A stretch of 64,000 bases of DNA. Source: Celerinatantimonas diazotrophica. GTDB lineage: Bacteria > Pseudomonadota > Gammaproteobacteria > Enterobacterales > Celerinatantimonadaceae. Positions 22,079 through 29,923 of this stretch are shown here, one piece after another (positions within the stretch are counted from its first letter, which is position 1; each line of letters starts with the position of its first letter). A program made the position numbers and the translations under genes. The notes below the pieces were generated by a model. The model did no database searches, was not told the DNA's origin, and was given only the letters and a program-made list of their open reading frames with translations. The stretch is from assembly GCF_004339545.1 (NCBI RefSeq), contig NZ_SMGD01000015.1, positions 130,859 to 194,858 of the forward strand, given 5' to 3'.

Positions 22079-22120
22079 TTTTCATAAATTCAACATATGT
22101 TTTCATAAAAGCAACATATT
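22079..22120 (+). repeat. 21-bp tandem repeat upstream of the binding-protein gene
   Basis: Two adjacent copies of TTTTCATAAAxxCAACATATx at 22079-22099 and 22100-22120 differ at three positions. Two helical turns per unit would place bound regulator molecules on the same DNA face. It lies about 230 bp before the start codon at 22346. Confidence 0.55.
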
Positions 22121-22345
22121 ATTTTTTTGCACTCCCCAAAACAGCTGCTATGCTTTTTTTAAAGTAAAAAATAGATAAAAAATATGATGATGCTAGAGAG
22201 TGAACAGGGATACGAGTTTGCTTAATCATCATGATAGATTGACAAATCAGAGCTTATAGTCTGGTTTAATATTTATTGATAAAACTAGATGAATGATAAA
22301 GCTAATCAATCATTCGCTCTATGTTGCTGAGTTTCGGAGAAACAT

Positions 22346-23929
22346 ATGTGTAGTTCATTTTTACGCAACACATTTTCATTACTCTTGGTATTTTTTATTC
22401 TATCTTTTTTACCGATGGCTGGTGCCGCACCAGTGAAAGGTTCACATGTCAAAATATATGTCTCAAGTCTTCCTTATCTTTACACATCCCATGCTGTCAA
22501 TGGTTCACTTTTAAGACCCGCTAATAATGAACGTGGTTGGGAATACTATATGGCCACATCCCATTCAAAAATTAGCGATACCATCTATGAATTTAAATTA
22601 AGACAGGGTGTTAAGTTCCAAGATGGAACGCCATTCAATGCCGATTCGGTCATTGAAAATATGAAGTACTTTAAAAAGAAACCTTTTTTATTTAGCAAAA
22701 TTAATACCGTATATGATCACGCCGAAAAAGTTGATGATTATACGGTAAGGTTTTATTTAAAAGAAAAGTATGGAACATTTCTGAATGATGTGATTTGGAT
22801 TCAATTTTATACAACAAAATATCTCAAAAAGTTTGGCTGGAATGGTAAGGCAACCTGCCCGAATTTGGCAGAAGCTGGTCCTTATGGATTAGGGCCTTAT
22901 ATTCTTAGTGAAGGTTATATAGAAGGTGATAGAAAAACAGATAAAGCAGTATTAATTGCTAACCCTTACTACTATGATAAGGATTCAGTGAAAGTAGAAA
23001 AATTCACTATTTACACGAAGTTAGATTCCAAGGTCGCATTATATGACATCATGGAATCCGAAGGCCATCTGGATATTATGCCAATTGCATTTTCTGACGT
23101 TAAATTAGTCAGTTCCTCTCCTTATGCTAAATTAGTTACTGGGCCATCAACAGATAATATAGCCATTCATATCAATATGATTAATGGTAATGAAAAATTA
23201 AAAGATAAAAAAGTTCGTCTTGCTCTGAACCGGGCAATAGACCAGCGGGAGCTATTAAATTATGCATTTTCTGGTTATGGTCAAATCAAGCCTACGCTAG
23301 CTTCACCTAATTTTCCTGGTGTTAAAGATGCAGTGAAAAATCTGAAGGCCTATTCAGAAATTGAGTCACCAAAAGAAATACGGCAAGAACTAAAGAGTAC
23401 TTTAGATGGGCTACAACTGAAAGTACTGACACAACAGAAGTACATGTTTCTTTGGCGTTCATTGGACAGAGATTTACGTAAAGTTGGTGTGAAACTTGAT
23501 TTTGAAATTGTTGATGAAACGACCATTTTTAAACAAATTTTGTCTACCAACGCGGGTAAAAACACAAAATCATGGGATTTGATTGTGTGGGGTGATGATG
23601 ATTGGTACTTCAATCACCCATGGGCTGCAACCTTTGTTTATCAGCCAAATAGTGTTTGGAGTACGATGCCAGCGGATCCTCTGATGGGTAAGTATATTGA
23701 TGAAATGTTTAGAGCCACTGCTAATACGCCACAGTTCAGTGAAGTTCTAACGAAAATGATAAACCATGTTTACAAAAATGCTTATATGCTTGTTGTCCCG
23801 GCACCTAACAAGGTCGTTGCAGTCAATAAAAAGGTTTCTTACACCCCATTACCAATGGCTTCTCTGCCATTATGGGATATTGAAGTGAGCGATGATCACT
23901 GGTCGATAAAAAATAACGGAGATAAGTAG
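22346..23929 (+). CDS. Family 5 extracellular solute-binding protein (DppA/OppA/NikA type)
   Basis: A 527-residue exported protein. A signal peptide of about 27 residues (hydrophobic [11 protein letters not shown], cleavage likely after A-G-A-A) is followed by SBP_bac_5 features: [22 protein letters not shown] at about residues 87-108, [11 protein letters not shown], and [16 protein letters not shown] later. Such proteins bind peptides, nickel chelates, opines or sugars in the periplasm. No ABC permease or ATPase gene is adjacent. Instead a chemoreceptor follows after 46 bp, so delivery to a sensor rather than import is likely. The ligand is unknown. Start ATG 22346 with GGAGAAAC upstream. 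Confidence 0.9.
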   Translation: MCSSFLRNTFSLLLVFFILSFLPMAGAAPVKGSHVKIYVSSLPYLYTSHAVNGSLLRPANNERGWEYYMATSHSKISDTIYEFKLRQGVKFQDGTPFNADSVIENMKYFKKKPFLFSKINTVYDHAEKVDDYTVRFYLKEKYGTFLNDVIWIQFYTTKYLKKFGWNGKATCPNLAEAGPYGLGPYILSEGYIEGDRKTDKAVLIANPYYYDKDSVKVEKFTIYTKLDSKVALYDIMESEGHLDIMPIAFSDVKLVSSSPYAKLVTGPSTDNIAIHINMINGNEKLKDKKVRLALNRAIDQRELLNYAFSGYGQIKPTLASPNFPGVKDAVKNLKAYSEIESPKEIRQELKSTLDGLQLKVLTQQKYMFLWRSLDRDLRKVGVKLDFEIVDETTIFKQILSTNAGKNTKSWDLIVWGDDDWYFNHPWAATFVYQPNSVWSTMPADPLMGKYIDEMFRATANTPQFSEVLTKMINHVYKNAYMLVVPAPNKVVAVNKKVSYTPLPMASLPLWDIEVSDDHWSIKNNGDK

Positions 23930-23975
23930 CCACTGCTCAAATGTTGAAAAAAATTATTTTTATCGAGATAGCTAT

Positions 23976-26090
23976 ATGAAAATGAAATTAAAACTTAGAA
24001 GTCAATTGTTGCTGATTTTTTCTTTAATAGGGATATTGCCAGTTGCAATTGTTGCTGCGATTTCATTAATGAAATCCAGTTCAGCACTGGAAAGTAACGC
24101 CTTAGCACAACTGGTAAGTTCACGAGATGTTAAGGCAAGTCAAATAGAAAGCTATCTTGATGGTGCTAAAAAAGACATTTCTATTCTATCAAATAGTAGA
24201 GATATATTTGATTTATACCGTGCGCTGCAAGTGTATCAAGAGCTAGAAGAAATTAATTCTGAAAATGATAAATTTGGTGTCGACAATATAGACTATAAAG
24301 CCATTTGGAAAGAGCGGAGTCAAAATCTATTAAAATATGTAGATGTTCTGGGGTATCGGGACCTTTTATTATTGTCTGCTGGCAAGGGACATATTATATA
24401 TAGTGTGAAAAAAGGTAAAGAGCTTGGTTTAAATGTTAAGAAGAACTTCGATAAAAAAAATCCAATCTCATTACTATGGAAAAAAGTGTTAGAAACAAAG
24501 CGTGTAGCGTTTCAGGACTTCACACCCTATAACTATCGGAATAATACTCCAAGATTCTTTATTGGTGCGCCTGTGTTTAATTTACGTGGCGATGTCGTCG
24601 CGGTCATTATCTTAGAACTGTCCGGAGAGGTCATTAATGACATTATGTCCCAGCGCTCGGGGCTTGGAGAAACAGGTGAAACATTTCTCGTTGGTAAAGA
24701 TCATTTAATGCGTTCTAACTCTTATTTGGATAGTGCCCGTTATTCGGTTGTGAATGCATTTGCTAATCCAGAGAGTAATAAAGCAAAAAGTATCGCCATT
24801 GACGATGCCCTGTCGGGGAAAACAGGCTCAAAATTGATCGATAGTTATTTAGGGCGTGAAGTGTTGTCGGCCTATGCACCCTTAAAATTTGAAGGAACAA
24901 CATGGGCGATTGTAGCAGAAAAGTCACGGGGGGAAGCTTTTGCATCGGTGAATGCAATCAAATGGGTCATTATATATTCAATCATAGTTATAGCTGTCAT
25001 TATCATTGCAATAGGTATTGTATTGAGTCGCTCTATTACCAATCCTATTCTTAAAATGACCGAAATCGTTAATCAATTGGCAAGTGGTAATGTTCGTAAG
25101 AGAACAAACATAAAACGCTCAGATGAACTTGGCGATATGGCATCGTCGTTAGATAATTTTGCTGAAGAGCTGGATACGGTGTTCGTGAGTAGTTTAGAAA
25201 AAATATCAGAAGGTGATTTGACCAGTAATTTAACGTCTAAAGGCCAACAAGATGTCATCACCAATGCACTGATTAAAACAAATGCTGATTTGAAAAGTAT
25301 CGTGACTGATATTTCAGGTTATACCAATAGCATCGTTGAGCAGAGCAATAAGGTCATGCTTTCCAGCGAAACAATATTGTCTAATACAGCAAGTTCTGAA
25401 CAATCAATACAGTCGATTTCAGTAGCGATAGTTGAGGTAAACGAGCAAGTCAATACCACGGCTAACACGGCTAAGGAGGCTGATGAACTGGGTCAAAAAG
25501 CGAAGCAGTCGGCTTCGCTCGGTAGTGAACTTGCTAGTAAAACCGTGTCAGCTATGAATGATATCAGAGAGGCTAGCAGCAATATTTCTTCTATTCTTTC
25601 AGCGATAGAAAACATTGCAAACCAAACGAATCTGTTAGCCTTAAATGCGGCGATTGAGGCTGCCAGAGCCGGTGAATCAGGCAGAGGTTTTGCTGTGGTT
25701 GCCGATGAAGTTCGTGCTTTAGCAGCACAAAGTACAAAAGCGGCCAATGAAACAGCTAAGTTAATTGATGTCGTGGTTGAAAAAACGAAAGTCGGTGCAG
25801 AAATTTCTGAACACTCATCTGAGAGCCTTAAAGAAATAGTTGATTCTATTGAAGAGGTCTGCAATTTGATGGGGAATATTGCGATTGCTTCTGAGGAACA
25901 GGCTAGAACCATTAATGATACAAGTAATAATTTAAATCGTATCGCTGCTAAAAATGTTGAAACAACATCAGAAGCTGAGGAGGGGGCTGGTACTTCTCAG
26001 AAACTAACAGAGATGTCGTCTGGACTTAAAGGTATTGTGGAGAAATTTACCCTTAGCTCTGAATCTAGTCATTCTAGCCGTCGGTTGTAA
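23976..26090 (+). CDS. Methyl-accepting chemotaxis protein with Cache-type periplasmic sensor
   Basis: A 704-residue chemoreceptor. TM1 is at about residues 11-31, then a 295-residue periplasmic domain with double-Cache wording ([20 protein letters not shown] and [12 protein letters not shown]), TM2 at about 328-351, a HAMP domain to about 405, and a long cytoplasmic coiled coil with the invariant tip [18 protein letters not shown] at about residue 548. It relays ligand state to CheW/CheA. It ends without an N-W-E-T-F-type tether. Start ATG 23976, in an apparent operon with the binding protein. Confidence 0.93.
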   Translation: MKMKLKLRSQLLLIFSLIGILPVAIVAAISLMKSSSALESNALAQLVSSRDVKASQIESYLDGAKKDISILSNSRDIFDLYRALQVYQELEEINSENDKFGVDNIDYKAIWKERSQNLLKYVDVLGYRDLLLLSAGKGHIIYSVKKGKELGLNVKKNFDKKNPISLLWKKVLETKRVAFQDFTPYNYRNNTPRFFIGAPVFNLRGDVVAVIILELSGEVINDIMSQRSGLGETGETFLVGKDHLMRSNSYLDSARYSVVNAFANPESNKAKSIAIDDALSGKTGSKLIDSYLGREVLSAYAPLKFEGTTWAIVAEKSRGEAFASVNAIKWVIIYSIIVIAVIIIAIGIVLSRSITNPILKMTEIVNQLASGNVRKRTNIKRSDELGDMASSLDNFAEELDTVFVSSLEKISEGDLTSNLTSKGQQDVITNALIKTNADLKSIVTDISGYTNSIVEQSNKVMLSSETILSNTASSEQSIQSISVAIVEVNEQVNTTANTAKEADELGQKAKQSASLGSELASKTVSAMNDIREASSNISSILSAIENIANQTNLLALNAAIEAARAGESGRGFAVVADEVRALAAQSTKAANETAKLIDVVVEKTKVGAEISEHSSESLKEIVDSIEEVCNLMGNIAIASEEQARTINDTSNNLNRIAAKNVETTSEAEEGAGTSQKLTEMSSGLKGIVEKFTLSSESSHSSRRL

Positions 26091-26255
26091 ATGTCTTTGT
26101 CAAAAATAGTCAGTCAGTAAATGCAGAGATCAACGAAAAGAGACTGTTCTGAGTTTTGTGCCATTGTCTCAGCTTAAGCCTTAAAAGGCTAAGAATAGAC
26201 AATATGGATAAAAAAGAGGACAGTTTCGTTTCTTTGTTAATTGAGTTAGTTTTAT
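26091..26255 (+). other. Non-coding region after the chemoreceptor gene
   Basis: No gene seen. It holds an AGCCTTAAAAGGCT palindrome near 26178-26191 without a following T-run, which might be a weak terminator. Confidence 0.4.
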
Positions 26256-26379
26256 AGCTAACACTTCAAGCAGATTTTTTATGCATAGCATTTTTATTTC
26301 GAACTAATATTGAGTGTTTAAGGCTCGATGCAACAGGAATTTAGGCTGAGTTACTGCACTGCTTAAGCGGGCGTTATGT
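26256..26379 (+). repeat. Integron attC site 32, VCR-length
   Basis: AGCTAAC to GTTATGT, 124 bp, with CACTTCAAGCAG at the left and CTGCTTAAGCGGGCGTTATG at the right. It is an intact-looking site on the far side of the chemoreceptor unit. Confidence 0.85.
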
Positions 26380-26420
26380 ATTTAGGCGGAGATGTTTTTG
26401 ATCGTTGTTGAAGAGTCAAA

Positions 26421-26669
26421 ATGATTCATTTCAGTATGTCGCAAATGGGAGCGTTGATTCTTCTCGAGAATTTTAAGCTTTCAAATTTATTAATATCTCA
26501 AATCGTTGGAGCACCGTCGAAGGCCGATACATGGCACTTACGGTGTGAGAAAGATGAGTTGTTAACACTTCAAAAAGCGCTCGCAGAAAATTTCAAAAAA
26601 AATGAAGAAAGCTCTGCTTTAGGCATAGTTTTGGAAGAGTTGGATGAAATATGCAGAGAACACTTATAG
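26421..26669 (+). CDS. Small hypothetical cassette protein
   Basis: An 82-residue, mostly helical, acidic protein, not recognised. It has no TM segment. The C-terminal half is charged (K-A-L-A-E-N-F-K-K-N-E-E..E-E-L-D-E-I). ATG 26421 has no strong ribosome-binding site. The following 28 bp to the next frame do not look like an attC, so the cassette boundary here has been lost or the two genes share a cassette. Confidence 0.5.
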   Translation: MIHFSMSQMGALILLENFKLSNLLISQIVGAPSKADTWHLRCEKDELLTLQKALAENFKKNEESSALGIVLEELDEICREHL

Positions 26670-26697
26670 CAATTGGGTGTAGTGGCATAGCGCCTCT

Positions 26698-26940
26698 ATG
26701 CTAACGAAAGAGACCGTTGGAAAACGAAAAGGTTGTATATCTTATTCGTTTAATCAACGTATAGATGTGCCAACAGAATTCGTGCTTTATGAACAATGGG
26801 AATCAGAAGAAGATTTACATGCGCATATCGAGTATTTAAAAGTACTTTTAGGTCCTGCTAAACTTGGCGGATTTTTGCCAGAAACACTCATCAATATGTT
26901 TGAATCAGGGCGTCCTTATTACTACAGTGTGGTTGAATAA
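26698..26940 (+). pseudogene. ABM domain protein lacking its N terminus
   Basis: The 80 residues match the ABM family from the G-C-I-S-Y-S-F-N-Q strand through F-V-L-Y-E-Q-W-E-S-E-E-D-L-H-A-H-I-E-Y-L to the C-terminal L-L-G-P-A-K-L-G-G. The first beta strand and helix (about 15-20 residues) are missing, and the upstream frame is closed by TAG at 26680. A deletion that fused it to the preceding gene is likely. It might still be expressed from ATG 26698, but the barrel would be incomplete. Confidence 0.6.
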
Positions 26941-26951
26941 AGAGCATCATC

Positions 26952-27503
26952 ATGGCACAAAGTAAGATAGATGCGATCGTCGATCTCATCAAACAGGATC
27001 CCGTTAGAGTCGAGGCGCTGAAGTGCGTGTCTCAATTAGCTTTGCCTCAGTGCTATGTTGCCGCAGGATTCGTCCGAAACCTAGTTTGGGACACATTGCA
27101 CTATTATAAAGTTTCAACGCCTCTGAATGATGTGGATGTGATCTATTTTGACCCTACCGAGCGCCCCCCTAATGCCTATTTAAAGTATGAAGCACAGTTA
27201 AAAGAGCATATGCCCCAGTTTAACTGGCAAGTTCGCAATCAAGCGAAAATGCATGTGCGTAATGGTGACGAACCTTATCAAAGCTCTTTGGATGCAATGA
27301 GCTATTGGCCTGAAAAAGAAACAGCAATTGCAATTCGTCAAACTGAATTAAACCAGTATGAGTGTATTGCTGCCTTTGAGCTTGAATCTCTATTTAATTA
27401 CTGCATCACATATAATCCCAAAAGGTTAAGAGAGACCTTTGAAAATCGCGTCAATTCAAAAGGGTGGCTGACCATCTGGCCTTCTTTGCGAGTTGTCCTA
27501 TAA
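26952..27503 (+). CDS. Nucleotidyltransferase family protein (COG3575-like)
   Basis: A 183-residue protein: C-Y-V-A-A-G-F-V-R-N-L-V-W-D at about residues 34-47, L-N-D-V-D-V-I-Y-F-D with the D-x-D metal pair, then W-Q-V-R-N-Q-A-K-M-H and a C-terminal N-P-K-R-L-R-E-T-F-E-N-R. These are the features of the COG3575/DUF925 nucleotidyltransferase-like family, whose substrate is unknown. It starts only 11 bp after the truncated ABM gene with no attC between, so the two probably share one cassette. Confidence 0.83.
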   Translation: MAQSKIDAIVDLIKQDPVRVEALKCVSQLALPQCYVAAGFVRNLVWDTLHYYKVSTPLNDVDVIYFDPTERPPNAYLKYEAQLKEHMPQFNWQVRNQAKMHVRNGDEPYQSSLDAMSYWPEKETAIAIRQTELNQYECIAAFELESLFNYCITYNPKRLRETFENRVNSKGWLTIWPSLRVVL

Positions 27504-27603
27504 CAAACTGAACAGGGCGATGACTCACGCGCGGCATTTTTAATAAGCGGCGCATTGCGATACCTTGGTGATAGTGTCATGAGAGTATGACAAAGCGCTA
27601 TGT
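27498..27603 (+). repeat. Integron attC site 33, mutated core
   Basis: CTATAAC at the left. The right core is GCTATGT instead of GTTATGT, 106 bp, overlapping the preceding stop. Confidence 0.6.
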
Positions 27604-27635
27604 TCTTATTCCGTTTTGTACTGGTGGAGGTCGTC

Positions 27636-28022
27636 GTGGAACAACATGTTGTATTGAAAAATTTCAATGAAGTTGAGGCATTGTTGAAGACGCAAGATAA
27701 CGTTCTGAGTGATCTTTGGTCTTACACTCAGAGCTATAAGGTTGGCCCTTCAGACATCATCAACATGGATTTTTATGAGTTTGATTTCGAGCCTTATCGT
27801 TCGTTAGCTGTATCTGTTGGGATGAGTTGCTTTGGAATTAACGGCTCAGGTAATGGGTTTTATTTAACCCATATAAACCTTGGAGGACATGCGCCGTTAT
27901 GTACGGTCCGCCCGGTTAATTTATCGCAGTTGCAAGATTTAGACTATTTGGCTCAGATGAGTAGTAATTATTGCGCTAACTTAGAATTAAATGCGCAGCC
28001 GACAGGGGAGCGTCGGTTATAA
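27636..28022 (+). CDS. Hypothetical cassette protein
   Basis: A 128-residue soluble protein, not recognised. Notable are F-Y-E-F-D-F-E-P-Y-R, a G-M-S-C-F-G-I-N-G-S-G-N-G-F-Y stretch and the polar C-terminal part. The frame extends back to 27600 within the attC. GTG 27636 is chosen because GGTGGAGG precedes it. It lies between two decayed attC sites. Confidence 0.6.
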   Translation: MEQHVVLKNFNEVEALLKTQDNVLSDLWSYTQSYKVGPSDIINMDFYEFDFEPYRSLAVSVGMSCFGINGSGNGFYLTHINLGGHAPLCTVRPVNLSQLQDLDYLAQMSSNYCANLELNAQPTGERRL

Positions 28023-28124
28023 AGATGAACATTACAAAATACGCCGTCGATTTTGTACTGCCACCAATTTTACGTCGCAAAATGTAGTGCCTAGTCGATT
28101 TGGTAACTGATCTCAGCGAATATC
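28017..28124 (+). repeat. Decayed attC site 34
   Basis: TTATAAA at the left and GAATATC at the right instead of TAAC and GTTRRRY. The interior GTAGTGCCTAG..GGTAACTGATCTCAGCG is clearly related to the site at 2950. Confidence 0.55.
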
Positions 28125-28137
28125 ACATAGGAGAGCT

Positions 28138-28261
28138 ATTGAGATACAGCGAGTAGTTTTGCGCTACTTTTAAAGCTTGCTGATTTGTGTTTACGCTGTA
28201 ATGGGGCCAGTGAGAGGGACGCGTTGGTAATCTTCTCTTGTGAAATGCGCTGGTGTTAAGG
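28138..28261 (+). repeat. Decayed VCR-type attC site 35
   Basis: Interior TTGTGTTTACGCTGTAATG and GACGCGTTGGTAATC match the wording of the site at 16715. The right end GTTAAGG is readable and the left box is lost. Confidence 0.5.
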
Positions 28262-28323
28262 ATGCAAAATTTGGATTGAAATATGCAGAGCTTCCAAATG
28301 CAGTTGGCATGCACATAGAATAG
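28262..28323 (+). other. C-terminal gene fragment after decayed attC
   Basis: Directly behind the attC core an open frame reads K-F-G-L-K-Y-A-E-L-P-N-A-V-G-M-H-I-E and stops at 28321. It has no start of its own, so it is likely the tail of a deleted gene. Confidence 0.35.
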
Positions 28324-28456
28324 ACATAGCAATATATCAAAAGATCAAAGCAATGGTCTGTTAAGTCCGGTCTATTATTGGGACTGCCGCTGGTTTGATT
28401 GGGTGAAGACTATAGAGTTTTATCCTTTTGTTGGATGTTTAAAAAGTGGAGCAAGA
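28324..28456 (+). other. Region before second GrpB gene
   Basis: No gene or clear attC is seen. A GTG at 28403 could extend the GrpB frame by 18 residues, but no support exists for it. This is the right border of the cassette array. Confidence 0.4.
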
Positions 28457-28993
28457 ATGCGTTCGAGAATCATTGAAGTGGTTGATTATCGTGATTCATG
28501 GGTTGATGCGTTTAGCCAGGAGAAAACACTGCTGCAGTCGACCTTGAGTCTAGACAATGTGATGGCCATTCATCATATCGGCAGTACTTCTGTTCAAGGT
28601 CTTTGTGCCAAACCCATCATCGATATCCTCATTGAAGTCAATTCACTAGAAGTGTTGGATAGTGAAAGTCATCTGATGGCATCCCTTGGATATCAAGCGA
28701 AAGGGGAGTTCGGTATAAAGGGGAGACGTTATTTCCAAAAAGGTGGTATCCAACGCAGTCATCAAGTTCATGCTTTTTTGGTTGGTTCTTTAGAGGTAAA
28801 AAGACATATCGCGTTTCGCGATTATTTAATTGCGTTTCCAGAAATTGCGTCGGTATACGGCACGTTAAAGCAAGAAGGGGCGGCCATTTGTAATCATGAT
28901 ATTGATGTCTATTGCAACTACAAAGACAGCTTTATTAAAGAGCATGAAGCCAAGGCTTTATGCTGGAAATTTCCTTCCTCAAAAATGGGTTAG
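28457..28993 (+). CDS. GrpB family (UPF0157) protein
   Basis: A 178-residue GrpB-family member with I-H-H-I-G-S-T-S-V-Q-G-L and A-K-P-I-I-D-I-L-I (nucleotidyltransferase-fold signature), R-S-H-Q-V-H-A-F and F-R-D-Y-L-I-A-F-P near the C terminus. ATG 28457 sits behind GGAG with good spacing. It is diverged from the copy at 12512, so the two were acquired separately. It is followed by a hairpin terminator and then the core gene mazG, so it is the last cassette-like gene. Confidence 0.85.
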   Translation: MRSRIIEVVDYRDSWVDAFSQEKTLLQSTLSLDNVMAIHHIGSTSVQGLCAKPIIDILIEVNSLEVLDSESHLMASLGYQAKGEFGIKGRRYFQKGGIQRSHQVHAFLVGSLEVKRHIAFRDYLIAFPEIASVYGTLKQEGAAICNHDIDVYCNYKDSFIKEHEAKALCWKFPSSKMG

Positions 28994-29027
28994 AAAATCG
29001 GTTACGGTTCGCTGAATACCGATTTTT
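28994..29027 (+). terminator. Rho-independent terminator after GrpB gene
   Basis: AAATCGGT and ACCGATTT arms with a 15-nt loop, followed by a short T-run. Confidence 0.65.
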
Positions 29028-29109
29028 AATGTGTCATCAGCTCTGAGCCAGTTGCTTTTTAGGTAAATCATGCGGGAAAATAATTTACCGTTTTTTTAAA
29101 GGAATTTTT

Positions 29110-29913
29110 ATGTCGGTTTTTCAACCGCCTTACACGTTTGATACGTTATTGGAAATCATGGCACGACTGCGTGATCCTCAACAAGGCTGTCCTTGGGACT
29201 TGCGTCAGAGCTTCGAGACATTGGTTCCTCATTCTATTGAAGAAGTATATGAAGTAGCTGAAGCAGTGCGTCTGAGTGATGATGATGCGTTGCGTTTAGA
29301 GTTAGGCGATCTGTTATTTCAGGTGGTTTTTTTCGCGCAAATTGCTAAAGAGAATCAACAATTTGATTTTGCTGCAATTATCGATGGGTTATGTGAAAAG
29401 CTTTTACGCCGTCATCCTCATGTATTTGGCTGCGCACAGTTTGCTAGTGAAGCGCAAGTTAACGCTAATTGGGAGGCTGAAAAAGCCAAAGAGCGAGCCG
29501 ATAAAAAAGCGCAGAGTGTGCTGGATGATGTTCCTTTGGCGTTACCTGCGTTGAGCCGAGCTCAAAAGCTGCAAAAGCGCGCTGCAAATGTTGGGTTTGA
29601 CTGGGACAATGCTCAGCAGGTGACAGATAAAGTGGCTGAAGAGCTTGAAGAGGTCCGAGTAGAGCAACAGCGTGAGGATAGCGATGCGTTAGCCGAAGAG
29701 ATTGGTGATCTGTTATTTGCCAGTGTCAATTTGGCTCGTAAGCACGGCTTTGACAGTGAAACGTTGCTGCGAAAAGCCAATGAGAAATTTGAGCGCCGCT
29801 TCCGTCAAGTTGAACAATTCGCATCCGACAGTGATAAAACCATCAGCGAACATTCCTTAGACGAGCTGGAAAATTACTGGATTGAAGTGAAGGCTCAGGA
29901 GCAATCTCACTGA
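29110..29913 (+). CDS. mazG: Nucleoside triphosphate pyrophosphohydrolase MazG
   Basis: A 267-residue protein with two MazG domains. The first has C-P-W-D-L and S-I-E-E-V-Y-E-V-A-E-A..L-E-L-G-D-L-L-F-Q. The second has V-A-E-E-L-E-E-V..L-A-E-E-I-G-D-L-L-F-A, so both copies keep the E-E-x-x-E and E-x-x-D metal sites. It hydrolyses NTPs to NMP and pyrophosphate and affects the stringent response. ATG 29110 follows AAAGGAA. In related genomes it is next to pyrG; here acs lies between. Confidence 0.95.
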   Translation: MSVFQPPYTFDTLLEIMARLRDPQQGCPWDLRQSFETLVPHSIEEVYEVAEAVRLSDDDALRLELGDLLFQVVFFAQIAKENQQFDFAAIIDGLCEKLLRRHPHVFGCAQFASEAQVNANWEAEKAKERADKKAQSVLDDVPLALPALSRAQKLQKRAANVGFDWDNAQQVTDKVAEELEEVRVEQQREDSDALAEEIGDLLFASVNLARKHGFDSETLLRKANEKFERRFRQVEQFASDSDKTISEHSLDELENYWIEVKAQEQSH

Positions 29914-29923
29914 GCCTATCGGG

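Noticed and set aside
22239-22244. TTGACA as -35 of the binding-protein gene
   Set aside because: No acceptable -10 hexamer lies 16-18 bp downstream.
1-28400. Search for intI, transposases and insertion sequences
   Set aside because: No tyrosine-recombinase or transposase motif and no IS-like inverted repeats with target duplications were found in any frame.
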